The position numbers and the translations under genes are program-made. Below, piece by piece: positions 25,649-33,677 of a stretch of 43,631 nt of DNA. Each line of letters starts with the position of its first letter. Position 1 is the first letter of the stretch. The stretch spans positions 1 to 43,631 of the forward strand of contig NZ_JADEWL010000050.1 in the NCBI RefSeq assembly GCF_015207665.1, read 5' to 3'. The notes beneath the pieces are model-generated. The model saw only the letters and a list, made by a program, of their open reading frames with translations. It was not told where the DNA came from and searched no databases. The DNA is from Plectonema cf. radiosum LEGE 06105. GTDB lineage: Bacteria > Cyanobacteriota > Cyanobacteriia > Cyanobacteriales > Nostocaceae.

Positions 25649-27850
25649 ATGCAATTTGACACTAATTCTTATACAACTGACGGTGGTATATTTATCTCTC
25701 GCTCCGTTACGAATACTTCTATCGATTCGGCTATTGAGGAAGTTTTGATGCGTCTGGATTCTCAACGCGGTGGTTTACTCGCTAGTAGTTATGAATATCC
25801 AGGACGATATAAAAGATGGGCTATCGGTTTTGTCAATCCTCCTTTGGAAATATCTACTCGCGATCGCAATTTTACAATTACGGCTCACAATGAACGTGGT
25901 CTGGTTTTACTCGGTTATCTAGGGGATTTATTTTTAGATAAACCATATATTGAAAATATAAATCGAGAGGATAACTGTATTTCAGGTTCTATAAAACTGA
26001 GCAATCGTTTATTTTCCGAGGAAGAGCGCAGCCGACAACCATCTGTATTCAGTGTGATTCGAGAAATAATATCAGCATTTTACAGTGATGAAGATGAAAA
26101 TTTAGGGCTTTATGGAGCGTTAGGTTACGATTTAGTGTTTCAATTTGAACAAATGCCCAAATTATTGGAACGAGAATCAGACCAAAGGGATTTAATATTA
26201 TATTTACCGGACGAATTATTAGTTGTTGATTACCATTTACAACAAGCATTTCGCTTACAGTACGATTTTGTGACTAATAATGGCAGTACCAGAGATTTAC
26301 CGCGTAAAGGTGAAGTGATGGATTACCGGGGTAAACGTTTGAATGTGACTCAAGGTTCTGACCATGCAGCGGGTGAATACGAACAACAAGTTACCAAAGC
26401 TCTAGATTATTTTCGCCGGGGTGATTTATTTGAGGTAGTTCCTTCTCAATGCTTTTCTGAAACCTGCGAAAAATCTCCAACTCAATTATTCCGCACTTTG
26501 AGAAAAATTAATCCTAGCCCCTATGGCTTTATCTTTAATTTGGGTGGAGAATACTTAATTGGTGCATCTCCAGAAATGTTTGTCCGAGTTGAAGGTAGAA
26601 GAGTAGAAACTTGTCCCATCAGCGGTACAATTCGTCGGGGAGAAACAGCCATTGATGATGCAGTACAAATTCAGAAATTGTTGAATTCCCGTAAAGATGA
26701 ATCTGAATTGACCATGTGTACCGATGTAGACCGTAATGATAAATCACGAATTTGTGAACCGGGTTCGGTAAGAGTAATTGGTCGTCGTCAAATTGAAATG
26801 TACAGTCATCTGATTCATACTGTTGACCATGTAGAAGGAACACTCAAACCAGAGTACGATGCTTTGGATGCATTTTTGACTCATTTATGGGCTGTTACCG
26901 TCACCGGAGCGCCAAAACGGGCTGCAATGCAATTTCTCGAACAAAATGAACGCAGTGCCAGACGTTGGTATGGTGGAGCAGTAGGAGGTTTTAATTTTAA
27001 AGGTAATTTGAATACAGGTTTAATTTTACGAACTATCCGACTCAAAGATTCCATCGCTCAAGTAAGAGTTGGTGCAACAGTCCTTTATGATTCCGAACCG
27101 GAAGCAGAAGCTCAAGAAACTATTACGAAAGCAACTGCGTTATTTCAAACTCTGAATCGAGCAAGCAATCAAAAAGTTGATCAAAAATCAATCATGTCTC
27201 AATTCGGGATTAAAGAACAATTACCAGCAGCAGGGAAAAACGTTTTATTAATTGACTACGAAGATTCCTTCGTTCATACCCTTGCTAATTACATCCGTCA
27301 AACAGGAGCAACAGTCACAACATTAAGACATGGTTTTCCCGAATCAGTCTTTGATCAACAACAACCCGACTTAGTAGTATTATCACCCGGACCCGGAAAG
27401 CCTAGTGACTTTAAATTAGAAATGGCGATCGCCGCTTGCAAAAAACGTCAAATACCCTTATTCGGTGTATGTTTAGGATTACAAGGAATAGTTGAAGCCC
27501 ATGGTGGAAAGTTAGGAGTTTTGGATTATCCCCAACACGGTAAAACATCTTTAATAAATATAGTAGATAAAGATTCTGTGGCTTTTAAAAACTTACCATC
27601 ATCCTTTGAAGTTGGTAGATATCATTCCTTGTACGCAATAGAAGATAATTTACCCCAAGAATTAAAAATTACAGCCCTATCCGATGACGGAATAGTTATG
27701 GGTATTGAACATAAAACCTTACCAATAGCCGCTGTTCAGTTTCATCCCGAATCTATCATGACTTTAATGGAAGGTGTAGGCTTAAAAATTATCACCAATG
27801 TTGTATGTGAATTTACTTGTTCCGATAAACAGTTAACAGTTATCAGTTAA
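25649..27850 (+). CDS. trpE: Fused anthranilate synthase TrpE-TrpG
   Basis: A 733-residue bifunctional enzyme making anthranilate from chorismate and glutamine. The TrpE part (about 1-510) shows VVPSQCFSE, NPSPYGFIFNLGGEYLIGAS, PISGTIRRG and the metal-site DVDRNDKSRICEPGSV. The TrpG amidotransferase part starts near LLIDYEDSFVHTLANYIRQT and has the nucleophile Cys in GVCLGLQG and the His-Glu pair in QFHPES. I chose ATG 25649 rather than an upstream TTG because it gives the normal start of fused proteins. The last residues (QLTVIS) are encoded by a heptad repeat. Together with aroF it would supply tryptophan or an anthranilate-derived product. The fused form occurs in rhizobia and in some cyanobacterial metabolite clusters. 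Confidence 0.95.
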   Translation: MQFDTNSYTTDGGIFISRSVTNTSIDSAIEEVLMRLDSQRGGLLASSYEYPGRYKRWAIGFVNPPLEISTRDRNFTITAHNERGLVLLGYLGDLFLDKPYIENINREDNCISGSIKLSNRLFSEEERSRQPSVFSVIREIISAFYSDEDENLGLYGALGYDLVFQFEQMPKLLERESDQRDLILYLPDELLVVDYHLQQAFRLQYDFVTNNGSTRDLPRKGEVMDYRGKRLNVTQGSDHAAGEYEQQVTKALDYFRRGDLFEVVPSQCFSETCEKSPTQLFRTLRKINPSPYGFIFNLGGEYLIGASPEMFVRVEGRRVETCPISGTIRRGETAIDDAVQIQKLLNSRKDESELTMCTDVDRNDKSRICEPGSVRVIGRRQIEMYSHLIHTVDHVEGTLKPEYDALDAFLTHLWAVTVTGAPKRAAMQFLEQNERSARRWYGGAVGGFNFKGNLNTGLILRTIRLKDSIAQVRVGATVLYDSEPEAEAQETITKATALFQTLNRASNQKVDQKSIMSQFGIKEQLPAAGKNVLLIDYEDSFVHTLANYIRQTGATVTTLRHGFPESVFDQQQPDLVVLSPGPGKPSDFKLEMAIAACKKRQIPLFGVCLGLQGIVEAHGGKLGVLDYPQHGKTSLINIVDKDSVAFKNLPSSFEVGRYHSLYAIEDNLPQELKITALSDDGIVMGIEHKTLPIAAVQFHPESIMTLMEGVGLKIITNVVCEFTCSDKQLTVIS

Positions 27851-27912
27851 CAGTTACCAATTACCAATTACCAATTACCAATTAACCATTACCAATTACC
27901 AATTACCAAATT
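27830..27912. repeat. Heptad array between trpEG and the porin
   Basis: AACAGTTA/TCAGTTA units run through the trpEG stop codon and pass into CAATTAC units (about nine copies), ending eight bases before the porin ATG. It supplies the last codons of trpEG and leaves no room for an ordinary promoter near the porin start. Confidence 0.9.
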
Positions 27913-27917
27913 TCAAA

Positions 27918-29492
27918 ATGCTTAAATTCTTTTTTATTGTTTCTCCGATTATCTGCTTTCTTTTAACAACATCTCCTGTTAAAGCAGAAACAGAAATGAG
28001 ACAGATAACGAATGTCAATCAATTAAGCGATGTTCAACCGACTGATTGGGCATTTCAAGCATTACAATCTTTAGTTGAACGGTATGGTTGTATTGCTGGA
28101 TATCCCAATGCGACTTTTCGGGGGAATCGAGCAATCACCCGTTATGAATTCGCTGCTGGACTCAATGCTTGTTTAGATCGAATTAATGAACTGATGGCGA
28201 TCGCCACGAAGGATTCTGTAACTAGGGACGATTTATTAACTTTACAGAAGTTACAGGAAAATTTTACTGCGGAATTAGCAACTTTACGCGGTCGAGTGGA
28301 TACCTTAGAAGCCCGTAACGCTCAGTTAGAAGCATCCCAGTTTTCTACAACTACTAAATTGAGGGGACAAGTAATTATTTCTGCGAATGCTGGGGGTATA
28401 AATGGCGATCGCATTATTGACGCGACTGGAAGACAAATTACAAATGACCCCAATGCCACAATGGTATTTAGGGCTGGATTTGATTTAGATACCAGCTTTA
28501 ATCAAAATGATTTATTAAAGCTGCGTTTGGAAACAGGAAGCGGTTTTACAGAAAATGGTCAAGTTCAAGGTGGTAGAGATAATGCTGGTGGTTTCTTAGA
28601 ACCATTTTTTGGTAGTGCTTTGGATTATTCTATCAATCCCCCTACAGATAGAGATTTTGAGATATCAAGACTTTATTACACCTTTAAACCTAGTCAAGAT
28701 TTAGCAGTTACTATCGGTCCAAATATTCGTGCTGCGGATTATATAGACTTTAATAGTTATGCTAAATTAAGTTTTCGTGATTTTAGTACTCAAGCTTTTG
28801 TAAATAATTATGTTATTTTCCCCATCGAGTTTCCCAGTGCTGGAGCAGTAATTGACTGGAAACCGAATCGCGGAGCTTTTAGCGTTAGAGCTGCTTATAC
28901 CGCAGCAGATGCAGCAAATCCCAGCAATCAAGGAAGACTGATCGGAACAGCACCTTTTATAGATGTATTGTACAATTCTCCCAATATTCCCAATTCACCT
29001 AATACTGGTGGAACAAGGGGTTTATTTGGAGATAATTATCAAGGTGTAGTAGAAGTAGAATATTCACCTTCTAGAGATTTAGCTTTACGTTTACAGTATA
29101 GCGGTGGTGAAATATTTGATAACCGTTTTGATGCTATTGGAGCTAATTTAGAATTAACCGTTGCTCAAAAAATTGGTATATTTGGACGCTACGGATTTAG
29201 TAGTTACAACAATACGAATTTTGGTGATATTAATCCCAATTATTGGATGGCTGGAGTTGCATTTAGAGACTTATTTACTAGAGGTGCTTTAGCTGGCTTT
29301 GCTGTCGGACAGCCTTTTATAGCCACAGAAATCGGTGATTCAACTCAAACAAATTATGAAGCATTTTACAACTATCCTATTAATAGAAATGTACAAATTA
29401 CGCCGACAATTCAAATAATCGATAACGCTGCAAATCGAAACGATAACGGTACCATTTATACGGGGACGTTACGGACGACATTTTCTTTTTGA
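27918..29492 (+). CDS. SLH-domain OprB-type outer-membrane porin
   Basis: A 524-residue outer-membrane protein. The signal peptide (MLKFFFIVSPIICFLLTTSP, cleavage near VKAET) is followed by one S-layer homology domain (about 38-98: DVQPTDWAFQALQSLVERYG, YEFAAGLNACLDRI), a coiled coil (about 105-145) and a C-terminal OprB-like beta barrel with alternating strands to a terminal TTFSF. In cyanobacteria this is the main porin class; the SLH domain binds cell-wall polymer and some members take up iron. Specific substrate cannot be told. It begins at an ATG adjacent to a heptad repeat; co-transcription with trpEG is possible but unproven. Confidence 0.92.
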   Translation: MLKFFFIVSPIICFLLTTSPVKAETEMRQITNVNQLSDVQPTDWAFQALQSLVERYGCIAGYPNATFRGNRAITRYEFAAGLNACLDRINELMAIATKDSVTRDDLLTLQKLQENFTAELATLRGRVDTLEARNAQLEASQFSTTTKLRGQVIISANAGGINGDRIIDATGRQITNDPNATMVFRAGFDLDTSFNQNDLLKLRLETGSGFTENGQVQGGRDNAGGFLEPFFGSALDYSINPPTDRDFEISRLYYTFKPSQDLAVTIGPNIRAADYIDFNSYAKLSFRDFSTQAFVNNYVIFPIEFPSAGAVIDWKPNRGAFSVRAAYTAADAANPSNQGRLIGTAPFIDVLYNSPNIPNSPNTGGTRGLFGDNYQGVVEVEYSPSRDLALRLQYSGGEIFDNRFDAIGANLELTVAQKIGIFGRYGFSSYNNTNFGDINPNYWMAGVAFRDLFTRGALAGFAVGQPFIATEIGDSTQTNYEAFYNYPINRNVQITPTIQIIDNAANRNDNGTIYTGTLRTTFSF

Positions 29493-29824
29493 GGTTTTTA
29501 ACGCAGAGTTACGCAGAGGTAAACGCAGAGGAATACAGAGGTTAATGATGTTGTGATCATGGCTTCTTATGCAGTGAAAAATGGTGGACTTTGGCACAAA
29601 TTGCCAGAATTAGCCGAATTTTTGGAAGATAATTTATAATTAACGTCAGTGTTCGATGAGAAGTCGGGTTTTTACTTTCCTTGTGTTGTCTCACAGATAT
29701 TTCAAGGAAAAAACCCGACTTATTATATCAAGTCCGGATGATTAGTTATTAGTTTAACCAGACATGATATCAGGAGGGTAGGGCTGATTTTTTTATACTT
29801 TCTCAAAGGTTTACGGTATATTCC
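29493..29824. other. Gap with CGCAGAG repeat, a gene remnant and a hairpin
   Basis: The 332-base gap contains CGCAGAG-type repeats (29498-29541), an orphan 26-codon frame at 29559-29639 (MASYAVKNGGLWHKLPELAE...) that looks like a protein fragment of unknown family, and the hairpin element at 29661-29721. The remainder shows nothing recognisable. Confidence 0.6.
29661..29721. repeat. AAGTCGGGTTTTT hairpin element, copy 2
   Basis: AAGTCGGGTTTTTACTTTCC on the left pairs with GGAAAAAACCCGACTT on the right around TTGTGTTGTCTCACAGATAT. The stem is long and nearly perfect. The loop text also occurs in the copy at 6636. It can serve as a bidirectional terminator between the porin and the parE gene. 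Confidence 0.75.
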
Positions 29825-30118
29825 TTATAAATCAAGAATTGTGTCAGTCTCTTGGCTTCTAAGGATTGCCATGATTTCAACCACATCATTTTCAATGCGG
29901 TAATAAATGCTATTCACACCACATACGCTGCGGCGATAGCCTTTACGGATAAAATCAACTTCAGGGTATAAATAGGGCTGTGCAGCTATCTGCTCAAAGC
30001 GGTCAAAAAGTTGATTATAATACTGGTCTGCTGCTGCTTCGCCCCATGTCTCAAAGCCATAATAATAAATTTGCCGTAAGTCTTCTTTAGCCCCTTGCGT
30101 CAATCTATAGTTTGCCAT
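29825..30118 (-). CDS. parE: ParE/RelE-superfamily toxin
   Basis: A 97-residue toxin. Its sequence YRLTQGAKEDLRQIYYYGFE, with FDRFEQIAAQPYLYPEVDFI, RKGYRRSVCGVNSIYYRIEN and a terminal VEIMAILRSQE, is typical of ParE toxins, which poison DNA gyrase. The start codon overlaps the antitoxin stop by one base (TAATG), so translation is coupled. Functional features look intact. The partner antitoxin and an operator lie just upstream. Confidence 0.93.
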   Translation of the reverse strand: MANYRLTQGAKEDLRQIYYYGFETWGEAAADQYYNQLFDRFEQIAAQPYLYPEVDFIRKGYRRSVCGVNSIYYRIENDVVEIMAILRSQETDTILDL

Positions 30119-30357
30119 TACTGTGCAGCATGACGCTTGAATTCAGCAAGAATTTCCTGACGCTCAGGAGTAACAAAGCCGCTTTGCTCTGCCTCAATTA
30201 GCTTAAAGCGGATTTCTTCAACTTTTTCTTGCTTGGCACGAGCCTTACGTATCAGGTCGTTTACCACCTCACTTTTACTAGCATACTCCTGACCTTCCAC
30301 CTGTGCTTTTAACCAGGCATCATTCGGCGGTGTAAGTGAAATACTTTGACGGATCAT
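30118..30357 (-). CDS. parD: ParD-like ribbon-helix-helix antitoxin
   Basis: A 79-residue antitoxin. The N-terminal RHH strand and helices are IRQSISLTPPNDAWLKAQVE and EYASKSEVVNDLIRKARAKQ; the C-terminal half would bind the toxin. I use ATG 30357; an upstream extension reads through the operator and is unlikely. It overlaps the toxin start. RHH antitoxins bind an inverted repeat in their own promoter, and one stands 17 bases upstream. Confidence 0.92.
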   Translation of the reverse strand: MIRQSISLTPPNDAWLKAQVEGQEYASKSEVVNDLIRKARAKQEKVEEIRFKLIEAEQSGFVTPERQEILAEFKRHAAQ

Positions 30358-30373
30358 AATCTTTGTTGCATGA

Positions 30374-30410
30374 CATCTGGTGCAATTATACAGCATAATT
30401 GCACCAGATG
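30374..30410. promoter_or_regulatory. Perfect inverted repeat, likely parDE operator
   Basis: CATCTGGTGCAATTAT (30374-30389) and its exact complement (30395-30410) are separated by five bases, with TGTTG/CAACA flanking pieces also inverted. Its place just upstream of parD fits autoregulation by ParD/ParDE. The arms, 16 bp each, are longer than most RHH sites. Confidence 0.75.
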
Positions 30411-30465
30411 CGACAACATACTTGTATCAACTCCGGATGATTAGTTATTATTTCCACGTCTGTAT

Positions 30466-31644
30466 TTATAAATATAAAGTTTCATATTCATAATCATCGG
30501 GTGTTGGCTCTACTTTCCATACCAAACCTTCTTCATCCTCACCCAAAGCGACATCAACATAAATTCTTTCTACAGGTGTTTTAGCTTGAACTTGATTGCC
30601 ATCAAATGGTTGTAAGTCTTCTGTTAACAGCATTAATTTCAACCCAACAGGAATCATCTCTCCCACTGTTGCACGTCGTAATTCAAAACGCCAAATTCTA
30701 TCTTCAATTCTACCTTTGGGATGCACTAATAATTCATATTCCAAACCGGATATAATAATTTTTCTAATTAAAGTTGTTCCTTGAGGTGTTTCTGTAGTAC
30801 CTCTAGCACCTTCTAAATTAGGTTGTAAATTTATACTTCCCCAACCAAATTGTCTCGCTACTTCCGATACTCCCGTTTGCATCCATTGTCTAATTGACCA
30901 TTGTTTTGGTATTCCCAAACGTTGTTCGTACAATCTTTGTCTCCAACCAAATTGTTCTAATAATGCTCCCCACATCGTCCATGGTATTTCTTGACGGGGA
31001 TTTATTACTTGGGGATTTCCTAACCGATTTAACAAGTTTTCTGCTTGAATTGCGGACAATTCCGGTATCGGAACAGTTGGATTTTTGGTGATTTCTTCCG
31101 GACAAATTTGACGTGCTATCCATAAAATGCTCAAGTTAGAAATTAGATGCTCCTTATTTAAACAATAAGTGCGATCGCGATGATCATAATTTCCCATTTG
31201 TTTTAAATTTACTTGAGATGTATAACCCCAAATTCTCATATATCCGGATTCTACATTAATTTGTACAGCTGCGTAATAATCAGCGCTCCATTTGGGAATG
31301 TCTACCCATTCTTGAGGAACTCTAATTTCTGATATATCAAGGGCTTCAGTGGGAATTAATACTAATTTTTTACCATTAAAACAAATACCCGTACCATTGG
31401 TAACTTCCCAAATACTCGGTAAAGTAGCAGAATTAGGAAACAATTTTGCATCTTGAGCGTATTCTTCCTGGAGCCAAGGTAAAAACACATTTAAACTTAA
31501 ACGGTTGAGATATCCTATCCAACGACGATTATCTGTAGAATAAGCTTGACTTTGTTGCCAAATTTTAGTTTGTTGGTTTTCGGGAATTTCCAACCATAGG
31601 TTTGTAGGATTATTTAAACTTAGCGTTTCTAAATCAACGTTCAT
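30466..31644 (-). CDS. DUF1822 family protein
   Basis: A 392-residue protein of the cyanobacterial DUF1822 family; characteristic parts are TNLWLEIPENQQTKIWQQSQ, RRWIGYLNRLSLNVFLPWLQ, TGICFNGKKLVLIPTEALDI, a WVDIPKWSADYYAAVQINVE strand and a C-terminal PVGLKLMLLTEDLQPF. ATG 31644 has GGAG nine bases upstream. No catalytic motif, signal peptide or membrane helix is evident. The gene follows the sigma-like gene with an 82-base gap filled by repeats, and a caspase-family gene is transcribed divergently from that pair. DUF1822 genes are, to my recollection, often next to such sigma-like genes. Function unknown; an adaptor or sensor for the sigma-like factor is a guess. Confidence 0.85.
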   Translation of the reverse strand: MNVDLETLSLNNPTNLWLEIPENQQTKIWQQSQAYSTDNRRWIGYLNRLSLNVFLPWLQEEYAQDAKLFPNSATLPSIWEVTNGTGICFNGKKLVLIPTEALDISEIRVPQEWVDIPKWSADYYAAVQINVESGYMRIWGYTSQVNLKQMGNYDHRDRTYCLNKEHLISNLSILWIARQICPEEITKNPTVPIPELSAIQAENLLNRLGNPQVINPRQEIPWTMWGALLEQFGWRQRLYEQRLGIPKQWSIRQWMQTGVSEVARQFGWGSINLQPNLEGARGTTETPQGTTLIRKIIISGLEYELLVHPKGRIEDRIWRFELRRATVGEMIPVGLKLMLLTEDLQPFDGNQVQAKTPVERIYVDVALGEDEEGLVWKVEPTPDDYEYETLYL

Positions 31645-31654
31645 AATCAAAGGC

Positions 31655-31724
31655 TCCGGTAATCAGTTATCAGTTATCAGTGAACAGTTATCAGTTATCA
31701 GTTGACAATTACCTGCTCCCTGCT
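31655..31724. repeat. Heptad array between sigma-like and DUF1822 genes
   Basis: TCAGTTA/TCAGTGA units followed by CTGCTCC/CTATTTA units fill the gap. The gene pair is therefore linked, although any coupling must pass through a repeat. Confidence 0.85.
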
Positions 31725-31726
31725 CC

Positions 31727-32911
31727 CTATTTACTGTAATAAGTTTGCAACCATTCCTCTAAAAGAGTACTCATATAATCTAATAGTGACGAATTTAAGG
31801 AAATATGCAGCGATTCTTTGCTCCAAGTAGCCAATTTTAGTAATAATATGTCCTTACATTTACTAAGTTTACGAGAAATCGTGTATTGCTTTACTCCTAA
31901 TTCTTTCGCTATTTGTGATTGGGTCAAACTACCTTGATAGTAATATTTAATAATATTTTGTTCTTGTTCATCTAATTCTTTGATGGCAGCAATTATCACA
32001 TTGCTGATTTGAGATTGCTGTGATTTTCGTTCGGCAATTTCTTCTTGAGCGATAATTTCTGAAAGCAAGGATTCTTGTCTAAGTTGCGGTAAAATATCTT
32101 GAAATTCTCCGGAATTATCCCCCGAAGTTGCATTCAAAGAAGCCATATTGGGATATAAATAAGCCCGTACAGCTTTTGCACAACTAATCAGCCATTTTTC
32201 TATGGTTTCTCCACTACATTCTAGTCCAGGTTGGGAAAGTTGAGAATGGCGATCGCGATTATAAAGTTGAGCAATATTCTCCCATACAATATCATCTGGT
32301 CTTGCTAGTTTACGAGTTCCCTTTTCTTGACGAGGAGCATACATTGCTTGATAAGCTTTCCAAGCAAGTAAGTAAGATTCGATAGTTTGTGCATTCAATC
32401 CAGCATTTTCTAAAGATTCTACCAACCTTTTTTGAGTCAACTTCCGCAACAATCTCCAATCGGTAGAAATATCAACTTCTTTGTGTTGTCGTAATAATTC
32501 CTTAAGTTCACTACTAAAAATCGCACTAGCATAATTTTTAATATTAAAACCCATATCAGGTTTAAAACCTTGCAAAACTTTATCAGTCTTAGTAACAATC
32601 GCTTGAAAACAATCTGATAAAGTATATTGACCAGAAGAAAAATGAGTAACTGTTTTATTTGCAGCCCAATAGCAAACTTCTTGTAAATAAGCCGATAAAT
32701 GTCCTTTTGCTAAATTCTCTGTCTGAGATTGCCATTTTTTATACCAATAAGATACCCAAAAATCTTCGGAATTTTCTGATTTTGATAACGCTTTTTGATG
32801 ATTAATAATATTCCGACGTAATCTAGCATCGGTAGCCCAACCAATTACTCTATTTGCGTCAAATTGTAAGAAAGTTGTAAATAATTCGGCAATAGTTTGA
32901 CGAGAACGCAT
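31727..32911 (-). CDS. Sigma-70-like regulator, diverged
   Basis: A 394-residue protein. The C-terminal quarter is a sigma-70 region 4 helix-turn-helix (DEQEQNIIKYYYQGSLTQSQ, IAKELGVKQYTISRKLSKCK). The N-terminal part (RSRQTIAELFTTFLQFDANR, WATDARLRRNIINHQ) and the middle are cyanobacteria-specific and lack an obvious region 2. It may be a diverged sigma factor or a DNA-binding regulator with a sigma-like tail. I use the ATG at 32911; a GTG 15 bases upstream is an alternative. It is followed by DUF1822 and divergent from the caspase gene, over a 766-base gap that would hold both promoters. Confidence 0.85.
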   Translation of the reverse strand: MRSRQTIAELFTTFLQFDANRVIGWATDARLRRNIINHQKALSKSENSEDFWVSYWYKKWQSQTENLAKGHLSAYLQEVCYWAANKTVTHFSSGQYTLSDCFQAIVTKTDKVLQGFKPDMGFNIKNYASAIFSSELKELLRQHKEVDISTDWRLLRKLTQKRLVESLENAGLNAQTIESYLLAWKAYQAMYAPRQEKGTRKLARPDDIVWENIAQLYNRDRHSQLSQPGLECSGETIEKWLISCAKAVRAYLYPNMASLNATSGDNSGEFQDILPQLRQESLLSEIIAQEEIAERKSQQSQISNVIIAAIKELDEQEQNIIKYYYQGSLTQSQIAKELGVKQYTISRKLSKCKDILLLKLATWSKESLHISLNSSLLDYMSTLLEEWLQTYYSK

Positions 32912-33369
32912 AACTAAATCACTCACAAATATATAAGTACATCATAAATACATCTACATATATATTAGATGCAGTTACCTGATTATACCGACAATAACAC
33001 AGACTCCTATATCCACGTTTTTAACTGCATTTAGTTAGGTTTTTATCAATTACCGATAATATCTAAAAAAATCACTTTACACAACTTAATTAAGTTGATT
33101 TAAATGATTACTAGGTTGGTATGAAGCAATCAATTTTGTCAATACTTCTAAATATATAAATATTTTGACATGATTATTTTCAATTAAAAAATTCAGGAAT
33201 AGGCGCGATTGACTGCTTATTTTTACGTTCAAGATTGTCACACAACGACAATAATGCCCGAAGTTAATCTACACCGCCCCAGAGCCTCCCCTACAATAAA
33301 AATTTGCCAGTTACGTAAGTCCTAAAATTAATTAATTGATGCTCAACTTTATAATTACCTCAAAGCTCT

Positions 33370-33398
33370 ACCCATAATAAAATAAGGTAATTATGGGT
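33370..33398. promoter_or_regulatory. Inverted repeat in the divergent control region
   Basis: ACCCATAAT and its exact complement flank AAATAAGGTA-type spacer sequence. It could be an operator for a dimeric regulator or a small hairpin. It lies about 280 bases before the caspase start. Confidence 0.4.
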
Positions 33399-33609
33399 TC
33401 AAACCTGATTTGTGAAGAATGATTAGATTTAGAAGTTGTAGAAAAGTTAAGTCGATTTTGTAAGAGCATTTTCCACTACTTTTCTGTATCGACTATATCT
33501 CATCCAAATTATATAAAATTATATAAGTAGGATTAATTAAATACAATGGAAAATCAGTTATCGATTGACAGTTGCGACGGTGTATGTTTGAAGATAAGGT
33601 AGGAAGCAT

Positions 33610-33661
33610 ATCAATAGATAACTGTTCACTGATAACTGATAACTGATAACTGATAACTGTT
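33610..33661. repeat. ACTGATA heptad array before the caspase gene
   Basis: About seven heptamers (ATAACTG phase) end 16 bases before the caspase ATG. They are the complement of the TCAGTTA array after the gene, so the caspase gene is bracketed by inverted heptad arrays. Confidence 0.9.
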
Positions 33662-33677
33662 AAGAGGTTTAATAATT

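Larger units (their letters stand above)
32927..33677. promoter_or_regulatory. Divergent control region for sigma-like and caspase genes
   Basis: This 751-base AT-rich gap has no convincing gene. It contains a perfect inverted repeat ACCCATAAT / ATTATGGGT (33370-33378 and 33390-33398, 11-base spacer) and, near its right end, an ACTGATA heptad array (33610-33661). Such a gap is unusually long for this window and probably holds two regulated promoters; no start site can be assigned. Confidence 0.5.
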
